Positions 1 to 22,516 of a stretch of DNA of 64,000 nt are shown piece by piece (position 1 is the stretch's first letter; every line of letters begins with the position of its first letter). This DNA comes from Perca fluviatilis. Taxonomy: Eukaryota; Chordata; Actinopteri; Perciformes; Percidae. The stretch lies in contig NC_053115.1 in assembly GCF_010015445.1 (NCBI RefSeq), forward strand, positions 14,391,524 through 14,455,523. The letters run 5' to 3'. The notes beneath the pieces were generated by a model that was given only the letters and a program-made list of their open reading frames with translations, made no database searches and was not told where the DNA came from. Position numbers and translations under genes: made by a program.

Positions 1-3000
1 GTGCTGTCAAATCAGACACGGATGTAGGTGAAATCCCCAGCAGTCATAGCAGGAACATTTTTATATTCAGCAGGCTGGATGTTAAGGGGTCGCCAATAAC
101 AACCTATACACCTAGGTCAACTTAGTCACATTTGGGAAAATGAGCAGTATCTAAACTAATTTCAAGTAAGAAAGAAATAGCAACATAGATTCTGTTAGTG
201 GGGATACAGAGTAAGGAGCAGCTGAGTGTAATTCATTCTGCAGTGTTTTTCTATAAGATCTTTATGAATAAGATCCAATATACACCCCAGTAATTAATTC
301 TTGTCTTATTTTTTTTTTTTACTAAAAGAAGAAATAATAGATAGATTTGGAAACAATAAAGATTTTAAAAGTATTTTTCCTTTTTTTATTCAACAAGAAA
401 AAAAAAAAACAGATGTTGGAAAAAACACTTTCAGTACGGTCTCAATACTGTATCATACTTTACAATTGAATCAAATCAGAAATATCACATTTACCAGAAA
501 CCAGAAAATGGTCTCTGACAATCCCAACATACTCCGACACTTTAAAATACTTCACATGCAACAAATGACACAGTTATCAATAAGAAATATGGTTTAACTG
601 AGGGCAGTAGCATGTTTTCAATAGAATTCACTAGAAGTTAGATTAGAACACAGCCAGGCCATGTACGCGTCACGCGTGACTAACATACTCCGACCAAATG
701 CACTTCTCCGGCACGGAGATATGTTGATTGAACTAACTTAGTTACTAACTAAATTAATAACTTTCAAGTATTAACCTAATGCTGTGTTGCCATCAATGGT
801 CCTCCATAATGTAAAACTATTTTATTATACAGCTTACAATGTCAACTGTCAAAACAAGTGTTTTTTGCTGGAGTGAAATTACTAAAAAAGGTCTTTTGCA
901 CAAATATTTGGTTTTTATTTGGCATGATATGTCATTTCAAACTTGGAATTAGTCACATAATCATTTTATGCAACTCGCAGTGGGGAAAAATATACATATA
1001 TCTTTCCTAAGAAAAATATTAGTCTTTCAGAAAGTATAATGGCAAATGCAGAACACATTGGCTAAAAGAAAACAAATTTGAAAATATATTAGACTTTCAA
1101 AAAATGTAATACCCAACCCTAAAACACAAATTCTTACAGTGTTCTAATTGTTTTGCTCACTGTACTACAGTTGTGTTGTTCCACCTACAACATTGTGAGA
1201 TTCTTGTATTGGCTTGTAATCCTATTGACTGAATAGTGTGCTAGAGATCCTAGAAATGAGGCACAGTGGTGAATACACGAAGCACTCTGGTTGTCTGCAC
1301 AGCAATTCTAATATACAAGTGCAGTTCAGTATTTGGTCAAGGAAAGCACCAGCAGTGCACAATCATACCTCTGAAATGTTTTTGATTTTTATGACAGATT
1401 CCATTGTTGTTTGGCATTATTATTTCATATAATTTTCTGTCTCCTTCTCTAGTTTCTTCTCTGTACTCTTTTTCTTGTTTTATTTTATGTTAAAAAAAAA
1501 TATATATATATGTTTTTCAAAAGGTGCTAAGTTAGTGAAGTGCACAAGAAGACACGCAAGTGTCCAACTCTCCCAATTAGAGGCATTTTTTCATACGTAT
1601 AAGCACTCTGTTGCTAAGCTAACACTGGTCTCCCACATTTTGAAACAGTCAAACTTGTTCATGTGTTGTACAATTACAAACTCCCATGAATCTCCTGGTA
1701 AACCGGAGTGGAGTAACTAAAACTATCTTGTGCCAGGACACGAGGAGCACTGAGATACAATGAACACGTGCCGTGCTGCTACTCGTTATACACCACATTA
1801 CTTCTTATAGATTTACCGTTTACCTCACTCAACTTTTTCTTCCATATTCATTTCAGAAATTAAATGCCATATTTTTCTGTAAACTAATGCTTTTTTGCAC
1901 ACATCATACCCCGTTTGGCGCAAATTTGGCTTAATAAAGGCTAGCTGCTGATGTAACAAAATAAAAACATTTTAAACCAAACTAAACATGAACTAAAACT
2001 CCATACAAGCCAAAGTAGCATCTATAAAAAAAATATATTAACTACAGATAAATAAACAAATCTAAAAACAAACTACCTAAACTTAAATGAGAATAGAAAT
2101 AATAGAAGATACAACATGATTATGTTGTAATGTGTGAGCATTGATTGAATAAGATGCCTGTAACAGGCTGTGAAACACTCAGTGGATCAAACACCAAGTC
2201 CTGCATTCACTGATCAATTATACGAAACGTCTACTGCAAATGTATGAACTAAAATTCATAAATTAATTATTGGGAATGTATACATGTGCTGAACACATGT
2301 ATTATGTAGCTTAAAGTGAGTGTCTGCTGCCAGTGTCTTTTTTTTAGATACTATACCACCAAGGACCACTGAAATAGAATGTGAAAATCCTACACATGGT
2401 GGCAATAATTTACAATTAGCAATTGTTCTGGTCCTGAAAGACTTGGAAAATACAAAAAAATATGTACAGTACAGACCTTATCTTCAAGAACAGAAATTCC
2501 TAGAATCTAAAATAGATGTATAACTGGCCATAGAATGACATAAAACTGTCACTCTCTTTTATATAGTATAAAACACCAGAAAAATTGTGACTAATTACAC
2601 AAATATATTGTATATTTCTCAAGTGGTATAGTCATATTTAATATATTATTTAAAAACATTTAGTCACATATTTACATATAGACAAATGCTTTAAATCACT
2701 AGAGATTTTATTGGAATATAAACTAGAATAAAGGGAAGCTGTTCAGTCCCCACCAAACACATAAAAGAATTGTTAACATCATGCCGCAGCGTTGGTGTTT
2801 GAATTTTCCTTTTTATGAATAAATCATACAACATTTACATCAGATATTAATCCTGTTCTCACTCTGTGGGGATGTGTGACAATGGCAAAATCTGATTTTT
2901 TTATGTCATGTCAGCTAAACTGAACCAAAAGAAGTGGAAAATAAAGAAATAAAAAATAAAATAAAAAAGAAACTAGATTAATTGTGTGGCCTGGTGGCCA

Positions 3001-4190
3001 TAATGGAGGCCCATAGCATCTTTAGTGCAGCATGTCTCTGAACTCAAGACTGGCATCTCAGTGATGTGGAATAGTGAGTTAATTATTGTGCGATTTCTAA
3101 ATGGAAAGCAATAATCTCATCACGGTAGCGTCTGGTTGGCAAACGTGATATATTGGACCTTAACATACTTGTTTTGTCAAAAAACTGATGTAGTTTACTG
3201 TCACAGGAACCTAAATCCTTTAGACATATTTAACCATTATTTGCATAAACATTATTTAGCTGAGGTTGCTGAGACCTTTGCGATGGAAAACATCCATCAT
3301 TGGATTAGACATTGGCTGGTGTATCACACAATGTGAACTGTAAGGACACTTCAGAAACCGGTTAGGCACAGAGAGGTGAAGACAAACATACTGGCCGAGC
3401 TTCAGTGGTCCCACACTTCTGTCGGGTCATCAGTTCAACATCCCCCCAATGAGTCCTCCTATCTCTCAATCAGATTATCAGTATCCATGTCACTCATTAA
3501 GAAAATGCCTGTGTGCGGTGACCGTTGCATCTGAAAGAGAGAGAAGAGATGGAGATTTTATTGGTGAGGAGAGTGCTGTATACGGACGGTTAACTCATCA
3601 CATGAATCAGCTTAGCATTATTTTATCATTCATGATGACAACCTGAATCATAAAAGAAGAAAAGAATTCATATGATTTTGCCACAATTTATATTGATTAC
3701 TAGCCTAGAAATCTAGACGCACCCTAGCGGCAGCAAATGTGAGTCTGGCTTGTCAGGCTAATTGATTACACCGGATTCTCAAATTTTCATAGCAAAATAA
3801 AAGTGTAAACTATAAATTATAAAAATTAAGAACATACTCTGACCCTACTCTGTTTACCTGTAAAGAAGAAAAAAAACACAACTACTTGCTAGCTACACAC
3901 ATTGTGCTTATTATGACCCGTGAAAGCATCAGTGTTACTGCAGCTCATTTTACATATACATACATCTACATATAGGCTAGCTTTTCTCAGGCAATATAAA
4001 CCTAGAGACTGCAGATACCCAGAATGACAAGTGTAAGTGGTTTACTGTGTTGCAATTTAGAAAACATATGCAAAATGAAATATGTAATACTAATATGAGG
4101 AAAAGATCACAATCAATGCAGGGTTTTGATCAGTTGTGAATATGGTCCAATCAGCTCACAATTTGAATTTTATTGTTTTACAGATTAATT
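1..4190. other. gene-free flank, 3' side of slc11a2
   Basis: AT-rich sequence with only short open frames (60-98 codons), none of which I can match to a protein family or join by splice sites. Position 3' of slc11a2 makes it intergenic. A short palindromic stretch near 3710-3765 resembles the end of a dispersed fish repeat, but I cannot find a partner copy in the window. Confidence 0.6.
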
Positions 4191-4429
4191 AAGGGTGCTC
4201 ACCTTGGGTCAAAGTGATACTTTCCAAACCCAACTTTCCTCATTTAATCCTGGAAAGTCCTGCAAAAAAGCATTTCTATTGCCTACCATAATGTTCTATC
4301 AACCCTGGCTATATAAAGTAAAAACAAAGAACAATAAACCATCGACTATAGACCTACGGAAAGGTGCAACAGCACAAGTATCAGTCCTAATGACCTCAGC
4401 ATCACAAGAAATAGAGGAGGGCGACTAGG

Positions 4430-4612
4430 CAAGGTGCGATTTCTGTTTTTGTTTATTTGTTTGTTTTGTTTTTTTCCTTTCTTTTCCTCGAGACCGCGGA
4501 GGGTGGGGGGTGGGACAGGGGGGTTGTTGTTCAAGTGTGTTTGTCTGTTCTGTTTTTGTTGTTTAAATGAAAAATAAAGAAAAAATTGATCTTAAAAAAA
4601 AAAAAAAAAAAA
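4430..4612 (+). mobile_element. 3' tail of a non-LTR retroelement or retrocopy
   Basis: A T-rich then G-rich stretch is followed by an AATAAA-type signal near 4570 and a run of about 19 A at 4594-4612. This order (signal, then an A tail coded in the genome) is what reverse-transcribed inserts leave behind. I cannot find its 5' end or a target-site duplication. The family is unknown, and a processed retrocopy of a cellular transcript is the alternative. Confidence 0.4.
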
Positions 4613-4639
4613 CAATTTGGCCCTTTGACCCTTTAATCC

Positions 4640-5560
4640 AGGAAATTACGTGTCAATCACTGCTCATGCACACACACTAGGCTCGTTCGAGATGAGCCAG
4701 ATCTGCACAGAATCGATCGCCGCCCAACGCATGCCGGTTAGATTCTTGTCCGACTTGATCCCGACTTGCTCTGACGTCATGCACACGCGGGCAACGATAA
4801 TCTCACGAGACCAAGGCGGCCGCAGTTCTGAGACGCAGGCAGCGCTGTTGCTTTTCACCAACTGCAAGAGCCAGGCGGACGCAGGCGGACCCAGTGCATG
4901 CTGGGAAACGCCGGCCTCTCAGCTGATTGAACAGCTGATTGGTTCAGAATCGACTCAACATGATGACGTTTTATATAAACTTTTTATTGATTTTGAATCT
5001 GAGGGATTTTAACTGTGTTTTGTCTGATTTAAAAGCTTATTCTGTACAGAACACATGTTGTGAGGCTGATAGTTACGTTTAGAAGTCAGAGAGACTAAGT
5101 CTGTTCAGATCTACAGTCTGTTGATAATTAAAATCAGCAACAGATCACATGTAGAGAATTTTGACAGCTACTCTGTCATAATAAAATCAACTGAAGACGT
5201 GTAGGAGCAGATATATGGGTCTGATAACATTTTATTAAATCGGAATCGGACCACAGTGTTTCTGTCACTTCCTGTTCAGCCTGAAGGCTGCTGGCTGGAA
5301 TCAGCTGGAAAACTGTCCGACTTGAGAGCGGATTTTTGTCACCGCCCCTGGCTGCTGCCGCCTGCTCTTGTCTACTTTACAGGCGAGGCACAGTTCATCT
5401 CCAACGAGCCTATTAATTCTCCCTTGTGGGGGGAGGGGCTTAGGAGACCGTTTTGGGCTTTAGCAGAAAGTGGTGAGGGACTGAGAAGTTGTCGATGTTC
5501 AAATTCTTTGGCTAAAGCCTAGATCTTCACAATCCTACCTACAGCACCTTTAAGGTAATT
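4640..5560. repeat. GC-richer, probably repeat-derived segment
   Basis: This block is clearly richer in G+C and CpG than its flanks and carries several CpG-containing direct-repeat words, for example TCCGACTTG at about 4749 and 5317. It ends at about 5552 with a CTACAGCACCTTTAA-like terminus that recurs in similar form near 35650. Open frames of 88-120 codons run through it without recognisable protein similarity. A non-autonomous DNA element is the most likely reading. A CpG-island remnant is the alternative. Confidence 0.3.
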
Positions 5561-8500
5561 CTCTAGTCATTTTTCAGAACATGGTCCTTTTTTTAAATTA
5601 CCTTTTTAATATAATTTTCTTTCTATTTAAAACAGTTAAAACACATAATGCATGAATCCTTCTTTAAATATTCAGACAGAAAACGCCAACAAATGTCCAC
5701 ATATCCATTATTTCCCATTTATTTTGAACACATGGGGTGCTTTATCCAGTAGCAAGGACAGACACTTATTCATTCAATCCCAAGAGTAGAAATGAGTGAT
5801 AGCTTCAGTGTATATTTTACTGCATTGAAGGTTTCTCTGTAACACTTTAAATGTGCCTTTGCCATGTTTTTTCTTTTTTTGCCAGTGAAGTATTCATGTG
5901 ACACTGTATGAAGTCACAGAAGCCTGAAAACCTTGAGAAACTTTATGAACGCTTTTGAGAACTCTGAACCGGAGTGCTGAAACTGATTCACCACACTGCG
6001 AACATTAAAAATCAATAACTTATGAAAGAACCTGAGATCGTTAATGTGATCACATGAACTGTATGCTACACAGTTCATTTCCAACGTATTGGATACTTGG
6101 ATTAAACCAACAGTAAAGCTGTTGTGCCGTTGTCCACATATTAATTTCCACATCAAAACTGCTGCTGCTAAACTTGTGTTTAGCCATGTTAGACTGATAC
6201 AAAGCTGAGTGAAGGCAGATTGTGCTGTAATCTACGGCATCTGATAGTGGAAATGATGGCACTTGTCTTACATTAAAATATGAATAATTAATTTGACTTA
6301 AACAAGTTTTAATTCTCTTTGCATTGTTTTATTTAATATGTCTATTGTTTTAGGGAAACAGGCTATGTTTTAAGCTTCCTGTGGACTTCTAAAATCTACA
6401 GTTAATAGTAATAGTAGTTTATTCTTAGTGGAAAGAAACAGACATACACTTAAAAATAAACTAACAACATTGAGAAGGGAGAACAAAAACATTTCTGAAG
6501 TTAGTCTTAAATGAATCAGTGCAGAACGCTAGGCACACTGTAGCCTAATTAACAGATGCACCAGAATTAGCGTAAACATTTTCTATATTTGAATTAATCT
6601 GTTTTGACCTTATTTTATTCGGAGCTGTAGCATTTTTTAAATGTAATTCACAGAATTGCTGCTTTCGAGGGTTTAACGATAGATTACAGACTGTAAATCC
6701 CTCTGAGACAAACTTGTGTCACAATCTTGACGTCCTCTTTACTTGTTTTAACTTTTGTTTTCAGCTCTCCTTTAAACAGCTTTGTCATGAAATAACAATT
6801 ATGACTACAACATTATTTTGAAGCTACCACATCACATAAATTACTTTCCTTCTCTGCATAGCAGTATAAATAAGTCTCAAAGTTTTCAAATTATAACCAT
6901 ATGTATCGCAATATGACATATTACAATGCATTTCTATGAAGCTTTTACCCACAGACAAACAATACTAAATAAAATGTGGAGTAGAGGTTTACCATGGTTT
7001 CACTAAAGAGAAGCAAAAAAAATCCAACACCTAATCTCTCAGTCAACAAGAGATTAAACAACATCTGCATCAACTGCACAGTGCTACAAACTTATCTTCC
7101 TTCACAGTCAATTTTAATTCACCGATAAGCTCATTTGAGTGTGTTGATTAAGCAGAGTCACTGGCATCCTGATTATTTAGGCACTAAAAGAGGACAAGGC
7201 TGCAGTCATATAAAGTGTTACTAGTTTGGATGGAATCTGTTAACAATCAACTAATTTCATGGACCAGTTCGGTCTTGATCACATTAACACAATAGTTTTC
7301 ATCAGGCAGCAATGACCGAGTGAACTCTAACAGATTTTGCCTCATATATAAATAAAAAAATAATCCCTCATTCACAGACTTGGTTGTATTGACCAGATGT
7401 CCACTCTGTACTTGTACAGAACAGAGAGAGAACACTGGGATGTGACAAATGAAGTACATGCATAATTTATGCAGGATACCAAAACTTGCCACTTTAGCTT
7501 CTTCGACATGTTAGACAGGGATCAGCTCACAATATCAAAACCATGTACCAAAACGTTTTTTTTTTCCTTTCACACAATAAGGGGCTGGATATCGTTTGGT
7601 GATTTTGGTAGGTCTAACATAACTGTCCTGTGAATTATGTGACAATTATATTCTCTTAAAAATATCAATTGCTATTGAAGTGTTAGATGCAAAAATCCAG
7701 TGAATCAAACTGCTACAGAGACAGTACAGCTACATGAGATGAGGATGTTGAGGTAGACTGAGTGGCAATAATTAATGAGCATTGCCTCCTTCCACCAGGA
7801 CACTGGGAGGTAAGAGGGCTCACAGAGAGCATGGTACAGCTAGCATACGTACATGTCTTAGGGAACCAGGGAAATAACCAGGAAGAAAAAATTTAAAAAG
7901 ACCACTACTTTAGGTAGATAGTTAGGTCAGTTCTTACTTAATGGAAACAATGGCAAAATATTAAAGAAACGGCTTCAGTCTAACCTCCACAGAACCTTGG
8001 GCAGAAACACAGCAGCCATTATTGTTGTACTGCAAACCTTGGACCTTTCATACGTATGTTATGTTGTATTTATGTGATCAAACTTTTTTCTTGTTTTGTT
8101 TCATTATTATTTGAATTGTGGCAATTCAAATGGGCCTTTTCAAGGTTATTTGATGCTGAATAACCTTTTGTAGCTACTGTATATTATGAGTTTCCTCTGT
8201 CATGCTCTGCTTCTCCCACAGGCAGGAAAATGTCAAGTTAAACCCAACTCGTGGTCTCAAGTCTAAAAACATTAGAACTTCGGTGTAAAATCTAACTTTT
8301 AATTGATATTCTCGGTCATTCTCCTCATGATGACCACAGTGTGTGAAAACTGTCGGGAATGTCTTTCACAAAGATGTGGTGAAAATACAAGCTATTTCTT
8401 TTTTTAAAGTGTAGATAGAATTTTATAAAAATGGAAAAATCTGGTTTAAAGATATAGATCATTGGGTTATTAATCAATAGAGTTACATGTTGTATAAACC

Positions 8501-8838
8501 ACTCATGCCACAGTATGCTACTTTACAAGCAGAGGTGAATATAGATATTGCCTTTGAGGATTGTAACACTAATTGACACTAATTACATTTCCTAGAAGTC
8601 TTCGTAATCATCAAACACTGGCCTTGAATTTTCTTTGCTGGTTTACTATCAATTTGGTTCATTGGGTACCTAAATAGCACCAAATTCTGATACCCAGCCC
8701 GACACAAAATAAACACGTGACATTAGCAGTAAATGTGCTTTCAAGATCCTACATGATCTAGAAAAGTCTTGGTTGTGTACAGGGCTCAGTGTGTCCAAGA
8801 GGAAAGAGGAATGCTGGTGGTTACTGTCCTGTTTGGCT
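5561..8838. other. 3' UTR and downstream flank of slc11a2
   Basis: No coding exon is recognisable on either strand. The part adjacent to 8839 must include the slc11a2 3' UTR. I looked at the minus-strand CAGTG hexaloop candidates down to position 1. A few have the bulged C five bases upstream (near 2366, 4657 and 8606), but none has a complementary 5-bp upper stem, so I see no iron-responsive element like that of the mammalian +IRE transcript. Confidence 0.5.
8298..8303 (-). terminator. candidate poly(A) signal for slc11a2
   Basis: ATTAAA on the minus strand, about 535 bases after the slc11a2 stop codon, is the first canonical or near-canonical hexamer I see downstream. Use in vivo is inference. 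The next AATAAA on this strand lies near 6610 and would give a much longer 3' UTR. Confidence 0.3.
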
Positions 8839-18862
<10,024 letters not shown>

Positions 18863-19587
18863 CTGGAATAAGACAACAACAGTTACATAATCTGAAGGTG
18901 CATGAAAGACGTGAGGGGAAAAACAGTAATTATCACGTAAGTGACGCTTTGCTCTTTAAACTAACAAGCTTAAATGACTGGTTTTGTATTCCTTTGTTGG
19001 ATTGTCAAAGGAACTTCAGGTATTTTCACATGAGGAACAAACAACTTGAACATAAGACATGACTGTGCAACATTTATTATTCTTTCCCCCATCAATAGCA
19101 ACAGAATTCACGAGTCATAAAAATGACTAAGCAACATTAACAGCATGTGAGAGGTCACTCACTAGATTAAAGAGAAGCATTAACCGGAAACCTTGAGTTG
19201 ACCACTGGCGTCAGAGTTTCACTTCCACCTCGTAGATCCTTCCTCTAACACAGATTCACTTCTTAACTAAACTTACCACCCAAAAAATCAAATACAACAC
19301 CTCAGTCCAGCCAGAAAACTGCATTTTATAACACCATGTTCTGTGAGACAGAGAGTGTAGCTCCTCTAAAAGCACATGACTATGGGACCATGTGAGGTAT
19401 TAGACGAGCTGAGGAAGCAGACGGAGCAGCTTTCCCAACAGTCAAAGTTTCCATCAGAGTGCCACTTCCTCTGGTTTACAACTTAACACATGCGCTGAGT
19501 AACGGGCCATAAGGTCCTTTGTACCTGTGGTACAAGGACAAGTTGTAACTGCTTAGTAGCAACAATTAATTTAACAAAATTTGAATT

Positions 19588-20390
19588 TAAAAGGTCCCAT
19601 GGCATGAAAATTTCACTTTATGAGGTTTTTTAACATTAATATGAGTTCCCCTAGCCTGCCTATGGTCCCCAATTGGCTTGAAATGGCAATAGGTGTAAAC
19701 GAGCCCTGGGTATCCTGCTCTGCCTTTGAGAAAATGAAAGCTCAGATGGGCCGATCTGGAATCTTCTCCTTATGAGGTCATAAGGAGCAAGGTTACCTCC
19801 CCTTTCTCTGCTTTGCCCATCCAGAGAATTTGGCCCACCCATGAGAGAAAGACATCATGGCTTTCAAACGAGAAAAGTGGCAGTTAGTCAAGGCCACACC
19901 CCCACCCTCCACCTTGCCCCCCCCCTCTCCTCCTCAATAGCTTCAGACACAGAAATGGTACATACTAAGGAAAGCTCATTGTGGGACTGGCTCTAGTGGC
20001 TGTAATTCTGCACCAAGGCTGAATTTCGGGAAAGAGACTTCAGATACAGTATTGGGGGACCACTAAGGTCTATATGAAAGAGACTTCAGATACAGTATTA
20101 GGGGACCACTGAGGTCTATATAAAAGAGACTTCAGATACAGTATTAGGGGACCACTAAGGTCTATTTAAAAGAGACTTCAGATACAGTATTAGGGGACCA
20201 CTAAGGTCTATATAAAAGAGACTTCAGATACAGTATTAGGGGACCACTAAGGTCTATTTAAAAGAGACTTCAGATACAGTATTAGGGGACCACTAAGGTC
20301 TATATAAAAGAGACTTCAGATACAGTATTAGGGGACCACTAAGGTCTATATAAAAGCATCCAAAGAGCACCATGTCATCGGACCTTTAAA
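19588..20390. mobile_element. 803-bp MITE carrying seven 46-bp tandem units
   Basis: The ends are inverted: TTAAAAGGTCCCATGGCATG at the left and its imperfect reverse complement ending GGACCTTTAAAT at the right, giving a TIR of about 20 bp. The left two thirds is unique non-coding sequence. From 20031 to about 20352 the unit beginning AAAGAGACTTCAGATACAG repeats with a strict 46-base period (20031, 20077, 20123, 20169, 20215, 20261, 20307), with only one or two substitutions per unit. It sits upstream of slc11a2 exon 2. No coding capacity. Confidence 0.85.
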
Positions 20391-20704
20391 TAATACTATC
20401 AGTTACCAGCAAAATATGAGTGGCTTCTTGTATAAGAACCACATAAACCCCTAAAACCTCATATGTCAAAATGAATCAACCTTTCCTCAAGGCCAGAAGT
20501 TATTTTGAAATGAGCGGCATTTTTTTACTATAAGATATTACTATAAGACTATCAAAGTAAGGTAACTTGTTGTTTTTTCTAACAATACATTGAACTATAT
20601 GACTCTCTACTACACCGAAAAGGATCAATTGTCCACATCTCTTGCAACCGTCTGTGCTCCTTTTTTTCAGGTTTAAACAGAAACATTTTCAGTTGAGGTA
20701 AGAG

Positions 20705-22516
20705 ATCCATCCATCCATCCATCTTATCCGGTGTCGGGTCGCGGGGGGAGCAGCTCCAGCAGGGGACCCCAAACTTCCCTTTCCCGAGCAACATTAACCA
20801 GCTCCGACTGGGGGATCCCGAGGCGTTCCCAGGCCAGGTTGGAGATATAATCCCTCCACCTAGTCCTGGGTCTTCCCCGAGGCCTCCTCCCAGCTGGACG
20901 TGCCTGGAACACCTCCCTAGGGAGGCGCCAGGGGCATCCTTACCAGATGCCCGAACCACCTCAACTGGCTCCTTTCGACGAAAGGAGCAGCGGCTACTCC
21001 GAGCTCCTCACGGATGACTGAGCTTCACACCCTATCTCTAAGGGAGACGCCAGCCACTCTCCTGAGGAAACCCATTTCGGCCGCTTGTACCCTGGATCTC
21101 GTCTTCTTCGGGTCATGACCCAGCCTTCATGACCATAGGTGAGGGTAGGAACGGAAACTGACCGGTAGATCGAGAGCTTTGCCTTCTGGCTCAGCTCTCC
21201 TTTTGTCACAACGTGCGATAAATTGAATGTAATACCGCACCCGCTACCGATCTCCGACCACCATCTCCCCGCTCCATTGTCCCTCACTCGCGAACAAAAC
21301 CCCAAGGTACTTGAACTGCTTCACTTGGGGTAAGGACTCATTCCCTACCTGGAGAAGGCATTCCATCGGTTTCCTGCTGAGAACCATGGCCTCCGATTTA
21401 GAGGTGCTGATCCTCATCCCAACCGCTTCACACTCGGGCGAACCGATCCAGTGAGTGCTGAAGGTCACAGGCCGATGATGCCATCAGGACCACATCATCT
21501 GCAAAAAGCAGCGATGAGATCCCCAGCCCACCGAACTGCAACCCCTCCCCACCCAGACTACGACCGATATCCTGTCCATAAATATTACAAACAGGATTGG
21601 TGACAAAGCGCAGCCCTGGCGGGAGGCCAACCCTCACCTGAAACGAGTCCGACTTACTGCCGGAGAACCCGGACACACAGCTCTCACTTTGGTCGCAGGA
21701 GATTGGATGGCCCTGAAAAGGCACCTCACCCCATACTCCGCAGCACCTCCCACAGTATCTCCGGGGGACCGGTCATACGCCTTCTCCAGATCCACAAAAC
21801 ACATGTAGACTGGTTGGGCATACTCCCAGGCCCCCTCCAGGATCGTCGCGAGTGAAGAGCTGGTCCGTTGTTCCCGACCAGGACGGAATCGCGTATTCCT
21901 CCTCAACCTGAGGTTCGACTATCGGCCGAACCCTCCTTTCCAGCACCTTGGGTAGACCTTTACCAGAGGAGGCTGAGAAGTGTGATACCCCTGTAATTGG
22001 CACACACCCTCTGGTCCCCCTTTTAAAAAAGGGGAACCACCACCCCAGTCTGCCACTCCTTTGGCACTGTTCCAAACTTCCACGCAATGTTGAAGAGACG
22101 TGTCAACCAAGACAGCCCCTCCACACCCAGAGCCTTGAGCATTTCTGGACGGATCTCATCAATCCCAGGGGCTTTGCCACTGTGGAGTTGTTTGACTACA
22201 TCAGTGACTTCCGCCCGGGAAATCGACGACAATCCCCCGTCATCCTCCAGCTCTGCCTTTAACACAGAGGGTGTATTAGTCGGATTCAGGAGTTCCTCAA
22301 AATGCTCCTTCCACCGCCCTATTACCTCCTCAGTTGAGGTCAACAGTGTCCCATCCTTACTGTACACAGCTTGGATGGTTCCCCGCTTCCCCCTCCTGAG
22401 GTGGCGAACAGTTTTCCAGAAGCACTTTGGTGCCGACCGAAAGTCCTTCTCCATGTCTTCTCCAAACTTCTCCCACACCCGCTGCTTTGCCTCTTTCACG
22501 GCAGAGAGTGTCAGCT
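20705..22516 (-). mobile_element. 5'-truncated, frame-broken RTE-type LINE
   Basis: Conceptual translations of the minus strand, in changing frames, show reverse-transcriptase blocks in order: a linker and finger region with SGKAPGIDEI (~22200), a VPKEWQTG block, FVDLEKAYDR (~21790), FADDVVLMAS (~21510), STSKSEAMVLSRK (~21390), FKYLGVLF (~21310), LTYGHEGWV (~21140) and the C-terminal ARPAGRRPRGRPRTRW block (~20890). It ends in a GGAT tandem tail (20708-20722), as RTE/Rex3-like elements do. The endonuclease domain is missing and several frameshifts and stops are present, so the copy is dead. Confidence 0.85.

Noticed and set aside
4650..5012. 120-codon plus-strand frame in the GC-rich block
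   Set aside because: No domain, signal peptide or splice partner is recognisable. The base composition explains the open frame.
2366..8610. Candidate iron-responsive elements in the slc11a2 downstream region
   Set aside because: CAGTG loops near 2366, 4657 and 8606 have a C at the right place, but the five bases before the loop do not pair with the five after it.
20031..20352. Regular repeat array that might suggest CRISPR
   Set aside because: The units are directly contiguous without unique spacers, lie inside a TIR-bounded element, and the genome is a vertebrate.
20579..20959. 126-codon minus-strand frame near the LINE tail
   Set aside because: It is a different frame of the LINE 3' coding end plus flank; the conserved RTE C-terminal block is in the frame at 20724-20912.
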